Source of the DNA: Acidobacteriota bacterium
GTDB lineage: Bacteria; Acidobacteriota; Thermoanaerobaculia; Multivoradales; JBCCEF01
Length of the DNA: 64,000 bases
NCBI GenBank assembly: GCA_039030395.1
Contig: JBCCEF010000021.1
Location: 1-64,000, forward strand
Reading direction: 5' to 3'
Part shown: in pieces, positions 39,817-47,932 of the stretch
Position numbering within the stretch: position 1 is the first letter of the stretch
Layout of the letters: every line of letters begins with the position of its first letter
Position numbers and translations under genes: made by a program
The notes under the pieces: model-generated
What the model was told of the DNA's origin: nothing
Database searches by the model: none
What the model saw: only the letters and a program-made list of their open reading frames with translations

Positions 39817-40217
39817 GACCTCTTCTTGGGGGTCGGTCCCGGCTTCACCACAAAGCGGTGGTCTTCCACCAGGCGGAGCAGGTCAAAAGAACTGATGATG
39901 CCGACGATCGCTTTCTCGTGAGTCACGACGGCGTGATGAATGCGCTGGTTACGCATCAGCCGTGCGGCCTGGTGGACGCTGTTGTACTCGGGAATGGTGT
40001 AGACCCGGTCCGTCATCACTTTGGTGATCGGCGTTCCGTCGTTCGCGGCCAATAGGTCCACGGCCGAGACGATCCCGACCGGCTGATCGTCGGAATTCAC
40101 CACCGGGACGGCATGGAGCTTGTTGCGCTCCAGGAGACCGCGGACGTGGGCCACCGTGTGATGCGGCTGGGCTCGGATGACGTTTCTGGACATGAGGTCT
40201 GCAATCTTGACGTTCAT
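39813..40217 (-). CDS. CBS-domain-pair protein
   Basis: The 134-residue product is a second stand-alone Bateman module, with MNVKIADLMSRNVIRAQPHH opening the first CBS motif and MTDRVYTIPEYNSVHQAARL the second. Both contain the hydrophobic strand plus D-L ending (GIVSAVDLL and GIISSFDLL). It ends in a basic tail (PTPKKRS). It is the first gene of a two-gene unit with 39367-39816. The partner regulated by the pair is unknown. Confidence 0.88.
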   Translation of the reverse strand: MNVKIADLMSRNVIRAQPHHTVAHVRGLLERNKLHAVPVVNSDDQPVGIVSAVDLLAANDGTPITKVMTDRVYTIPEYNSVHQAARLMRNQRIHHAVVTHEKAIVGIISSFDLLRLVEDHRFVVKPGPTPKKRS

Positions 40218-40280
40218 ATCGAGAATGCTAGCAACCAGCGAGGGTCCAGGGCTCCACCCCTTGGGGTAGGGCTGCGACGC

Positions 40281-40880
40281 TCAGGGCTTCCCTCCAGAGG
40301 AGGGGCGGATGGCTTGAAACTCCGGTCCGGGCTTGCCGCTGACGGGCTGGAAGGCTCCATCGACCTGCCGCTCGGTGGTCCAGTCCAGGACGCCGTCCGG
40401 TCGCAGATGAAAGGTCTCCCGGTACAGGCGAACGTCGCCGGATGGATCGATCACATCGTAGACCCGGCGGATGGTTTTGGCGTCCACGGGCTCGTAGTAG
40501 CCGTCGAAGACCAGGTTGTCGGTGCTCTGTTCTGCCAGGAATTCGGCCCGCTGCGAGACCGGATTCCACACCAGGATACCGGTCGTCGAGAGTTCGCTGC
40601 CATGCGGCAGGCCCTCTTCGATTCGAACCGAAGTGCGGCCTTCATTCCACTGCAGATTCAGCGGTACGAGGCTTCTCAGCTCGGGATTCTTGTCGAGCGG
40701 TTCCCAGTCCGGGTGAGGGTGCCAAAGCCCCATGAAGGGTTCGAGAAACGCCAGCGGTGTGTCCTCCTCGGAGCTGGTCTTTCCGGCGAGCAGTATCGGA
40801 GAGACCACCAGTTGGAGTAGTAGCACCCCGGTGAAAACGGCGACGGCTCGACCCCCGCGATGAGTCTGCTTCTTTTGCAT
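40281..40880 (-). CDS. Exported lipocalin-like protein of unknown function
   Basis: The 199-residue product has a signal peptide (RAVAVFTGVLLLQLVVSPIL, cleavage near LAG). A compact beta-rich domain with FMGLWHPHPDW and LSTTGILVWNPVSQ follows, similar in style to DUF1579/lipocalin-like proteins such as the one at 16291. No cysteine or catalytic motif is seen. It is transcribed from the divergent region before 41127. The function is unknown. Confidence 0.6.
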   Translation of the reverse strand: MQKKQTHRGGRAVAVFTGVLLLQLVVSPILLAGKTSSEEDTPLAFLEPFMGLWHPHPDWEPLDKNPELRSLVPLNLQWNEGRTSVRIEEGLPHGSELSTTGILVWNPVSQRAEFLAEQSTDNLVFDGYYEPVDAKTIRRVYDVIDPSGDVRLYRETFHLRPDGVLDWTTERQVDGAFQPVSGKPGPEFQAIRPSSGGKP

Positions 40881-41126
40881 CTAGAACTCCCTTTCCCTTT
40901 GCCTGTGGCGAGCGATCCGATCCTTTCCCCGGGCGATGGTCTAGTCCGGGGGCCCGGCTCGAAGTATCTCAAGGCGGGGAGAAGGTTTACTGCCGCCGTA
41001 ACCTTTCTCCCTTCAGTCTTCCTAAGGTTGCTAACGAAGCGAGAATCGCTTTTCCGCCGGGAGCAAAGTGCCGCGCTTTCGCGGGCCTGGGTTCCGGCTT
41101 TCACGGAAACCGAAGGAGAGGAGCCG
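40881..41126. promoter_or_regulatory. Divergent intergenic region with imperfect inverted repeat
   Basis: Between the exported protein (-) and the small protein (+), an imperfect inverted repeat is seen at 40977-41011 (GGGAGAAGGTTTAC / GTAACCTTTCTCCC, loop TGCCGCC, one bulge on each arm). It could be an operator or a leader hairpin. No convincing -35/-10 pair was found. Confidence 0.25.
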
Positions 41127-41468
41127 ATGATGGCGTTTACGTTCGAAGAGGTGTCGACCTACACAGTGTTTCTTTACGGCGGCCCGGATGGTAACTCCGG
41201 TGCCGAAGCCGCGGTGTCTCTGGTGATTCCGGACGGCTGGGTATTCCTACGTTTCTATCCGCAGGACTCCACTTTGCCGCCCAACAAGACGGCGCCTCAT
41301 ATTTCCGGCAAGACGCTCTACTACCTGAACTATCGCTACGATCAGCTCGCGAACTCGATCGACATCCTGCGCAACGAAAAGCCGATCAAGTTCTTCTACC
41401 GCGACGACACCCACGCCGGCTACATCACCACCGCGGCGGAACCGGTGGGCGAGGAGGAGACTCCCTGA
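41127..41468 (+). CDS. Small soluble protein of unknown function
   Basis: The 113-residue product (MMAFTFEEVSTYTVFLYGGP…) is acidic, has no signal peptide and looks like a compact alpha/beta or all-beta domain. GAAGGAGAGG ends eight bases before the ATG. An in-frame extension of 89 codons upstream crosses the inverted repeat and was rejected. A strong terminator follows. No family is recognised. Confidence 0.6.
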   Translation: MMAFTFEEVSTYTVFLYGGPDGNSGAEAAVSLVIPDGWVFLRFYPQDSTLPPNKTAPHISGKTLYYLNYRYDQLANSIDILRNEKPIKFFYRDDTHAGYITTAAEPVGEEETP

Positions 41469-41494
41469 TCCGCCAGAGGCATGATGTGGTTGGG

Positions 41495-41542
41495 CCGAGC
41501 GCGCTGGCCGCGGGTGCCGCGCGCTCGGTGTTCTTTTTCTTT
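41495..41542 (+). terminator. Rho-independent terminator
   Basis: A perfect 10-bp stem (CCGAGCGCGC 41495-41504, GCGCGCTCGG 41519-41528) with a 14-nt loop is followed by TGTTCTTTTTCTTT. It lies 27 bp after the small gene and just before the defence-like operon, isolating the latter. Confidence 0.85.
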
Positions 41543-41600
41543 GATAGCTTGGAAGGCTGAAGAATAGTCTTAAATCAAACCCGAGACAGGAAGATCGCCA

Positions 41601-43874
41601 GTGATCCACGTTGAGCACGGTCGCCTACCTCGCCCGAAGGGCTTTGACGCTGCCGCCCAGGAGGCACTCGAGCGCCGAGAGGTGACTCTTGAGAAAGCGA
41701 AGAAGGGTGCTTCTCGGGCTTTCCGCAGCTTGCCAGGAAAACATCCTGGACTCAAAGAGACGTTGGGGGAGATCTTCTCGAACAAATGCGTCTATTGCGA
41801 GTCGCCGATCCCCAATCGTTGGGACAGCGTCATCGACCACTTTCGGCCCAAGAGCGGGGCGCGCGGTCATGAACACGCCGGTCAAGAATCGAAAGATGTT
41901 TGGCGATATGCCCAACACTACTGGTGGCTGACCTGGGAATGGCGCAACCTTTATCTGTCCTGCCGTACCTGCAACCAAAACAAGGCGACTTGGTTCCCAG
42001 TAATAGGGAAGAGGGTGCCGGAACGGACCCCGTGGGAGAAACTCGGCAGGGAGGGGCGCCTGTTTCTAGACCCGTGCGTTGACGACCCAGCCGAATTCCT
42101 CGACTGTGACAACCAGGGGCTGCTGCAGGTACATCCGGAGGCATCTGGCGATTGGGGCAAGGTGAGCGCCCAGACAACGATCGACTTGATCGGCCTCAAC
42201 CGCACTGAACTCATCAAGGCCCGCCGCGAGCGTATTGAGGAGTACGACAGATCCCTCGGCAAGGTCGAGGAGGCTTCTGCCTTGGATGAGGAGTTCCTGT
42301 CAGATCGTGCCCCGTATGCCCTTGCCTGCCGCCGGTGGCGGCTTCGCCGACGGCCGCGTATGGCGTCGATCAGCCCTGATCGTTCGTTGGGAGTGTCGGC
42401 AGTGCGTGGCTCTACACCTGCTGCGGAACCGACCATTCGGCAGGAGCCGGTCTCCGTCGACTTTTCGCTCGACGCGGCGCCGAAGCTCGAACGGCTCACC
42501 TCGTACCTCGAGCGCATCGTGATCGAGAACTTCCAGCCGATCGCCAGGCTCGAGATCGAACCGCCGACGAGCGCCGTGGCGGAGGACCTCGGTGAGGCCC
42601 TGGAACAGGAAGTCTCGGTGGAATCCACTCGAGAGGATCCCGATCCGGTGGTCGACGGCGTGGGTTGGAGCGTCGTCTTGGGGGAAAACGGCTGCGGCAA
42701 GAGCAGTTACCTCAAGGCCGTGGCCCTTGGCCTGGTGGGCGAAGAGCAGGCCAATGCGCTTTTGAAGGTGTGGGACGTCGAGGCGGGCGATCTCCAGCGC
42801 CGCGTGCCGCGGAGTTCCGACGAGGAACCGGCGCCGATGCGCGTCCACCTCGAGCTCTCGGGCCGGCCGCACCAGATCATCTACCGCCTCGATAGCGAGG
42901 GCATCCACTTCGAGAAGGGCGCCGAGGGCGTCAGTACCGTGGTGCGGGGCTACGGTACGAGCCGCCTACCGCCGCGCCGCAAAGAAGGTCTGCCCGATGC
43001 GCCGCCCCTCGCCAAGGTCGACAATCTGTTCGACCCGCACGCCACGCTGATCAACGCCGAAGCCTGGTTGTTGGAGCAAGACGATGAGACCTTCGAGCGC
43101 GCCGCCACGGCCCTTAGCGATCTTTTCGGTCTGGGCGAGGGAGAGGTCTACAAAACGGAACGCCCCCGCCAGGTCAGGGTGCGCCGCGGCAACACCCGCG
43201 AGCCGCTGTCGCAGCTCTCGGACGGCTACCAGGCGCTCACCGGCCTGGTGGCCGATCTGATGGCCGCCGTACCGCGCGGGGTGAGCGACTTCCACGAGGA
43301 AACCGGCATCGTGCTGCTCGACGAACTCGGTGTCCATCTTCACCCGCGCTGGCGCATGAGCGTCGTCCAGTCCTTGCGCCGGGCCTTTCCGCGGTTTCAG
43401 TTTCTCTGCACCACCCACGAACCGCTTTGCCTGCGAGGCCTCAACGATGGCGAAGTCGCCGTCATGCGCCGCTCGTCGGAAGGCTGGTCGATGCTCGAGG
43501 AGGACGTGCCGCCGGTTCGTGGTCTGCGCATCGATCAGCTCTTGACCTCGCGGCATTTCGGCCTCCACACCACGATCGACCCGGATCTCGACCAAAAGTT
43601 CACCGAGTACTACGACTTGCGGGCGCGCCAGCCGCGCGGCGCGGTCGATGAGCAGAGGTTCGAGCAACTCAAACGCGAACTCGACCCCTACCGGGCTCTC
43701 GGCTATACCCGGCGCGATCAGCTCGTCTATGAATTCATCGACGACTTTCTCGCCGAGGAAGGATTCCTGGAGGCGAACGGTCGGTTGAACTCCGTGGAGC
43801 GCAGGAAGCTCAAAGGCGAGACCAAGAAAAAGGTCCTCGACGTGTGGCGCCGAGTGGAGTTGGCGAATCGATGA
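41601..43874 (+). CDS. HNH nuclease - AAA/ABC-type ATPase fusion, Septu-like (PtuB-PtuA)
   Basis: Residues 1-240 are an HNH nuclease of the PtuB type with zinc pairs C63-x2-C66 (CVYC) and C121-x2-C124 (CRTC), the VIDHFRPK motif (D79-H80) and N125. After a linker (about 240-300) comes an ABC-like ATPase: Walker A GENGCGKS (361-368), signature LSQLSDG (536-542), Walker B VLLDEL (571-576) and switch H606 (TTHEP). In Septu, ATPase PtuA and nuclease PtuB are separate proteins that form a complex and cut DNA on infection. Here they are fused, and a second HNH gene follows with a 4-bp overlap. GTG 41601 has AGGAAG upstream. The upstream 60 bp are AT-rich. The assignment to antiphage defence is inference from domain pairing. 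Confidence 0.8.
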   Translation: MIHVEHGRLPRPKGFDAAAQEALERREVTLEKAKKGASRAFRSLPGKHPGLKETLGEIFSNKCVYCESPIPNRWDSVIDHFRPKSGARGHEHAGQESKDVWRYAQHYWWLTWEWRNLYLSCRTCNQNKATWFPVIGKRVPERTPWEKLGREGRLFLDPCVDDPAEFLDCDNQGLLQVHPEASGDWGKVSAQTTIDLIGLNRTELIKARRERIEEYDRSLGKVEEASALDEEFLSDRAPYALACRRWRLRRRPRMASISPDRSLGVSAVRGSTPAAEPTIRQEPVSVDFSLDAAPKLERLTSYLERIVIENFQPIARLEIEPPTSAVAEDLGEALEQEVSVESTREDPDPVVDGVGWSVVLGENGCGKSSYLKAVALGLVGEEQANALLKVWDVEAGDLQRRVPRSSDEEPAPMRVHLELSGRPHQIIYRLDSEGIHFEKGAEGVSTVVRGYGTSRLPPRRKEGLPDAPPLAKVDNLFDPHATLINAEAWLLEQDDETFERAATALSDLFGLGEGEVYKTERPRQVRVRRGNTREPLSQLSDGYQALTGLVADLMAAVPRGVSDFHEETGIVLLDELGVHLHPRWRMSVVQSLRRAFPRFQFLCTTHEPLCLRGLNDGEVAVMRRSSEGWSMLEEDVPPVRGLRIDQLLTSRHFGLHTTIDPDLDQKFTEYYDLRARQPRGAVDEQRFEQLKRELDPYRALGYTRRDQLVYEFIDDFLAEEGFLEANGRLNSVERRKLKGETKKKVLDVWRRVELANR

Positions 43875-44746
43875 GGCGTTCGGTGCGCAGCGATCTCGAT
43901 CGTCCCGACGTGTTGGCGCCCGAGAACAGCGACGCCGCGGAGGAGACCGCCAGCAACATCGCCGAAGTTCTCGCTGCCGATGCTGCGGTGCCGGTGCGTA
44001 AGCCGGCGCTTAAGTTCAAGGTCTACAAGGATCGGGACATCAAGGTGGCGCTGCACCGGATGTTTCACGGCAAATGCGCCTACTGTGAATCGCGCTACTT
44101 CGCCGCCACGCCGATGGATGTCGAACACTATCGGCCCAAGAAAGAGGTGGAGAAGTGGAAGGGCGAACCCAAGCGTCGCGGCTACTACTGGCTGGGCGCC
44201 GACTGGGAGAATCTTCTGCCGTCCTGCGCCGACTGCAACCGGCGTCGCGAACACTTCGATATGGAAACCGGTGCCGACGGTCCCACCCTCGGCAAGCGGG
44301 CCATCTTTCCGCTCCTCGACCCGAGCGCCCGCTGGGAGCGTCACGACCAGGACAACGATGAAGTTCCCCTCCTCCTCAACCCGTGTGATGACGCCCCGGA
44401 GCAGCTCTTCCAGTTCGACGAGCTGGGCCTGGTCACCCCCAAGGCCGGTATCTCGGCCGACGAGAAAGAACGAGTCGAGGCCTCGATCGAGATTTACGGT
44501 CTCAACCGCCCCGGGTTGGTGCAGGAACGTCTGGCGACTCTTCGTCTCCTGCAGCACAAGATGGCCGTGATCGACCGGGTGGTCGAAATCATGGACGATG
44601 CCGCCCCCGGCGGCACCACCCATGCCCTCGCCGAGGATCTCTTACAGTTTCTGCTCAGCGATCTGCGCGCCTTCCAGGAGCCCGAGCAGCCCTACTCCGT
44701 GGCGGCGCGGCACATGACGGAGGAGTTCCTAGACGGCTTCGCCTGA
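43871..44746 (+). CDS. Second HNH endonuclease, PtuB-like
   Basis: The 291-residue product has an HNH/zinc-finger nuclease core: C69-x2-C72 (CAYC), DVEHYRPK (E85, H86), then C119-x2-C122-N123 (CADCN). Helical flanks follow, containing NPCDDAPEQLFQF and the PtuB-style IYGLNRPGLVQER. It resembles the HNH half of the upstream fusion in layout but is clearly divergent. The ATG overlaps the upstream TGA by 4 bp, so both proteins are made together. A system with two different HNH subunits and one ATPase suggests an asymmetric nuclease complex. No cysteine or histidine ligand appears lost. Confidence 0.8.
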   Translation: MRRSVRSDLDRPDVLAPENSDAAEETASNIAEVLAADAAVPVRKPALKFKVYKDRDIKVALHRMFHGKCAYCESRYFAATPMDVEHYRPKKEVEKWKGEPKRRGYYWLGADWENLLPSCADCNRRREHFDMETGADGPTLGKRAIFPLLDPSARWERHDQDNDEVPLLLNPCDDAPEQLFQFDELGLVTPKAGISADEKERVEASIEIYGLNRPGLVQERLATLRLLQHKMAVIDRVVEIMDDAAPGGTTHALAEDLLQFLLSDLRAFQEPEQPYSVAARHMTEEFLDGFA

Positions 44747-44892
44747 ATCCGGAGCGACTCTTCCACCGCTTCATCGCCGGCCTCGAAACATCCGCGCTGC
44801 GCTCGCGCCGCGGTTTCGAATCGGGTCCGATGGCCCCTGCTCCCTCGATGACGGGCCGACCATCGACGGACGTACGGTGGCATCGGTTCGGT

Positions 44893-45783
44893 TCAGCTCC
44901 CGGTGTCGGGAAAGGTGCGCCCGAGAAACGAGCCGAGCACTTCGTTGAACTGTTTCGGTTGCTCGTTCATCGAGAAGTGAGACGCCTTGTCGATCACGTT
45001 GAGCTGCGAGGCCTTGGGGAGGCTGCTCTGGATCTGCTGCATTGCCGACAGCTTGATGACCACATCCTCGTTGCCCCAGATGTTGAGGAACGGGCCTTTG
45101 AGGCGCTGTAGCAAGGCGGTCAGGTCGGGGCGGAACGTCCACGCGGCAAGACCGTTGACGAGTCCGACCAGCGAATTGCTGAGCCACTGCTTCTCCCAGG
45201 CGGCGATCACCTCGGGATGGGCCTCGATGAAGTCTTCGCTCCAGAAGGAGTGCTTCATGATCGGCAGGGCCAGGCGCAGGATGAGTTGATCGAACCTGCT
45301 GCCGCGGGCAGACGACTCGCCACCTTGCTCGAGCTTGTCGAGTTCTTTCTCCAGCAATCCTCCCACCAAATGCTCCAACACTCCGCCGGAGGACAGTTCG
45401 GTATCGACCTGGACGACTCCGGCGACCTGGTCGCGATGGGCGACCGCGTGCTGAAGGACGATCGCTCCGCCCTCGGAGTGACCGCACAGGATCGGCTGCT
45501 CGAGTCCCAGCTTCTGCAGCAGCACATCCAAGTCGTTGGCAAGATCCAGCATGTGATACTCCGGCGTCGCGCCTTCGGTCTTGCCCATACCGCGCCAGTC
45601 GTAGGCCAGGGTCTGGAAAGAGCCCGCAAAGCGCTCGACTTGCGCTCGCCAGTAGGTGAGATCCATGCTCCAGCCGTGAACGAAAACGAGCGGTCGGCCA
45701 TTCGCCGGCCCGAGCTGATACCAGGTCTGGTTGCCATTGACATCAATGAAACCTTCTTCGAATTCAGTCATGTTTTCCTCCAT
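44893..45783 (-). CDS. Alpha/beta hydrolase
   Basis: The 296-residue protein has the alpha/beta-hydrolase landmarks: oxyanion HGWS (VFVHGWSMDL), the nucleophile elbow GHSEGG and a terminal histidine (KASHFSMNEQP). No signal peptide. It is the last gene on the minus-strand biosynthetic cluster, 19 bp after a paralogue that shares W-R-A-Q, AYDWRGMG and the same order of motifs. As the PKS-NRPS lacks a thioesterase, one of these hydrolases could release or edit the product (inference). Confidence 0.85.
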   Translation of the reverse strand: MEENMTEFEEGFIDVNGNQTWYQLGPANGRPLVFVHGWSMDLTYWRAQVERFAGSFQTLAYDWRGMGKTEGATPEYHMLDLANDLDVLLQKLGLEQPILCGHSEGGAIVLQHAVAHRDQVAGVVQVDTELSSGGVLEHLVGGLLEKELDKLEQGGESSARGSRFDQLILRLALPIMKHSFWSEDFIEAHPEVIAAWEKQWLSNSLVGLVNGLAAWTFRPDLTALLQRLKGPFLNIWGNEDVVIKLSAMQQIQSSLPKASQLNVIDKASHFSMNEQPKQFNEVLGSFLGRTFPDTGS

Positions 45784-45802
45784 TGGGAACGGTGCGGGGC
45801 GG

Positions 45803-47044
45803 CTACCAACCCCACATGTCGAGACACGCCCGCTCGACGTCCCGACACGCCCGCCTCGACTTGGTCAGGAACGTCCGGCAGGCGCGGTGGTAGTTGCGAC
45901 GACAGTTGAGGAGCGCGCCATCGACGTCGTTGACGGCCGACTTCGCCTGGAGATATAGGTAGCGCTCCATCGCTTTGGCGACCGCATGAGCGATCCGGCG
46001 GGATGCGACGACCTGGCGCCGGTGACAGCGCTGCACGGTCCGGGCACCCCGCGAATAGCGTTTCTTGTACCTCCGGCGGGACGGTTCGGGAGTCACCATC
46101 GTGTTGAGGAACACCCGCAGCCGCTGGTTGAACTCTGCCGGCTGTTCGATCATCGAGTTGTGGCCGGCACCGCGAAGTGGATAGATCGGTGGACGACTGC
46201 CCAGGCGCTCTTGCAGCTCGATCATCTCCTCTTTCGAGATGGGCTTGTCCTTCGTCCCCCAGTAAAGGAGAGCGGGATCGTGAAACTGGCGCAGCAGCCG
46301 GTTGGCTTCTCGTCGCCGGAAGATCCAGGCCAAGATCCCTTCGAATAGCCCGAACAGGTCGTTGGCGAGCCACTGCTCCCGCCAGCGTTCATACGCCGGT
46401 GGCTTGGCGGTGCGGAACTTCTTGGACCAGAACATCTTGCTGATGATCGGGAGCATTTCTTCGAGAAGCCAGCGCTGCTCTTGGTCGAGAGCCCGCTCCT
46501 CGGAGGTGAGCGTTCGCCGCGCCGCCATCGTCTTGTTCAGGGTTTGCCCCGGTCGCGGCGCCGCGTGCAGGAAGGCTGCCCTAGCCCGCCGCGCCGGCTC
46601 TGCCTCGCGGGCATGATGGCGGACTCGGCGCCGCTGCCCGTAGGCGGAGCCGAGGAAGTCTTCGAGGCTTTTCTGCAGCGCCGTGTCGACCAAGACGATC
46701 CGGGAGACCTCGTTCCGGTGATAGAGCGCGTGTCGCAGCACGATGGCGCCGCCCTGGGAATGGCCGCACAGCACCGGCTTTCGGATCTCAAGCTGGTGGA
46801 GCAGGGCACGCAGATCGTGGGCCAGGTCCGAGAGATCGAATGGCCTGGGAGACACCGGGGTCTGGCCCATGCCCCGCCAATCGTAGGCCAGGACGGTGTG
46901 GCCGGCGCTCCGGAAATGGTCGATTTGGGCGCGCCACGACTCCAGGTCTAGGCTCCAGCCGTGGACGAAAACGATCGGCTGCTCTCTTCCTCGATGTAGC
47001 TCGTAGTATGTGCTGATGCCGTTGGCGCTGATGAACTCACCCAT
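45803..47044 (-). CDS. Alpha/beta hydrolase with Arg/Cys-rich C-terminal extension
   Basis: Residues 1-320 form an alpha/beta hydrolase like the neighbour at 44893 (VFVHGWSLDL, nucleophile GHSQGG, histidine in GAGHNSMIEQP). An extra region of about 40 residues after strand 6 is very basic (RRRVRHHAREAE…). The last 90 residues form an unusual basic helical tail with five cysteines (QRCHRR, LNCRRNYHRACR, RRACRD, ERACLDMWGW). The tail could bind nucleic acid, membrane or metal; it is not part of the enzyme family. The gene starts 48 bp after the next hydrolase gene upstream and appears to be part of the same transcript. Confidence 0.75.
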   Translation of the reverse strand: MGEFISANGISTYYELHRGREQPIVFVHGWSLDLESWRAQIDHFRSAGHTVLAYDWRGMGQTPVSPRPFDLSDLAHDLRALLHQLEIRKPVLCGHSQGGAIVLRHALYHRNEVSRIVLVDTALQKSLEDFLGSAYGQRRRVRHHAREAEPARRARAAFLHAAPRPGQTLNKTMAARRTLTSEERALDQEQRWLLEEMLPIISKMFWSKKFRTAKPPAYERWREQWLANDLFGLFEGILAWIFRRREANRLLRQFHDPALLYWGTKDKPISKEEMIELQERLGSRPPIYPLRGAGHNSMIEQPAEFNQRLRVFLNTMVTPEPSRRRYKKRYSRGARTVQRCHRRQVVASRRIAHAVAKAMERYLYLQAKSAVNDVDGALLNCRRNYHRACRTFLTKSRRACRDVERACLDMWGW

Positions 47045-47092
47045 GCCGGTCTCCTGGCTCGTCAGGTTGCTGTTGGCGTTGAACGTCGTCGG

Positions 47093-47932
47093 TCAGCGGA
47101 TTCCCGAGGCGGCCAACCACTCGTCGATGTAGTCGACGATCTCCTCCCACTGCGGCGTCAGCATGAGCGCGTGGGGCCGTCCCGGCCACACCCGAAATTC
47201 GCTGTCCATGCGGTGCGCCAGGCGGCGCTGCTCGGCGACCGTGAACAGACGATCCCGGTCGCCCGCCATGTTGAGGGTCGGTAGGTTCAATGCGGCCCAC
47301 CGGACCGACCGCGCGAACCACAGCTCGCGGGCGACACGAGAAGACTCCGGACCGAGCCGCTGGTGGTAGGCCGCCGGGTGAATCGACCGCTCGCCGGACA
47401 ACAGCCGGCGGGCGACCAGACGCGGCGACCCGATCAGGTGCCGGGGATCGTCGGTGACCAGTCGCCGGAGCGCTGCCAGCGGATGCCGGAGCGCGCCGCG
47501 CAGGCCCGAGCGCCAGGTGCCACCGGCCGGTACCGGCGACAGGAAGACCGCCGCCGGCGCACCCTGCGGCGCCCCGGCCAGATAGCGCGCCACGATCGCC
47601 CCGCCCATGCCGTGGGATACCAGCACCGGCGCCGGCGTGATCGGTCCCACCTCGCGCGCCAGGCAGTCGACATAGTTCCGCAGGCGGTAGCGGTTGAGGC
47701 GTTTGCCCTCGAGTGAGCTCTTCAGGTGGCCGGGAAGGCTGATGACGTGACATTCGTATCCTCTGGTGACGAACCGGCGCAGAAACCACTCCCAGCACCA
47801 CGCGCCATGATGCGCGCCGTGCAGGAAAAAGAGCGGCACGCGGCGGCGACGCTGGTTCGGTTCGGCCACGAAGTGCTCGATGTATCCCGGGTCATACAGG
47901 CTCCTGACGTTGTAGAACGCGACCTCGCTCAT
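47093..47932 (-). CDS. Alpha/beta hydrolase, cluster-coupled
   Basis: The 279-residue product has oxyanion motif FLHGAHHGAWCW, nucleophile elbow SHGMGG and late histidine RPHALM. At the nucleophile position the motif reads GMG within SHGMGGAI, that is G-x-G-M-G without the usual serine, so catalysis is doubtful unless alignment places serine differently. The start MSEVAFYNVR overlaps the preceding methyltransferase stop by 4 bp. It is less similar to the other two hydrolases. It may act as a type II thioesterase-like or non-catalytic partner in the pathway. Confidence 0.75.
   Translation of the reverse strand: MSEVAFYNVRSLYDPGYIEHFVAEPNQRRRRVPLFFLHGAHHGAWCWEWFLRRFVTRGYECHVISLPGHLKSSLEGKRLNRYRLRNYVDCLAREVGPITPAPVLVSHGMGGAIVARYLAGAPQGAPAAVFLSPVPAGGTWRSGLRGALRHPLAALRRLVTDDPRHLIGSPRLVARRLLSGERSIHPAAYHQRLGPESSRVARELWFARSVRWAALNLPTLNMAGDRDRLFTVAEQRRLAHRMDSEFRVWPGRPHALMLTPQWEEIVDYIDEWLAASGIR

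Noticed and set aside
44747-44892. Gap between the HNH gene and the last hydrolase examined for a terminator
   Set aside because: No stable stem with a T-run was seen in either direction, so no feature is called.
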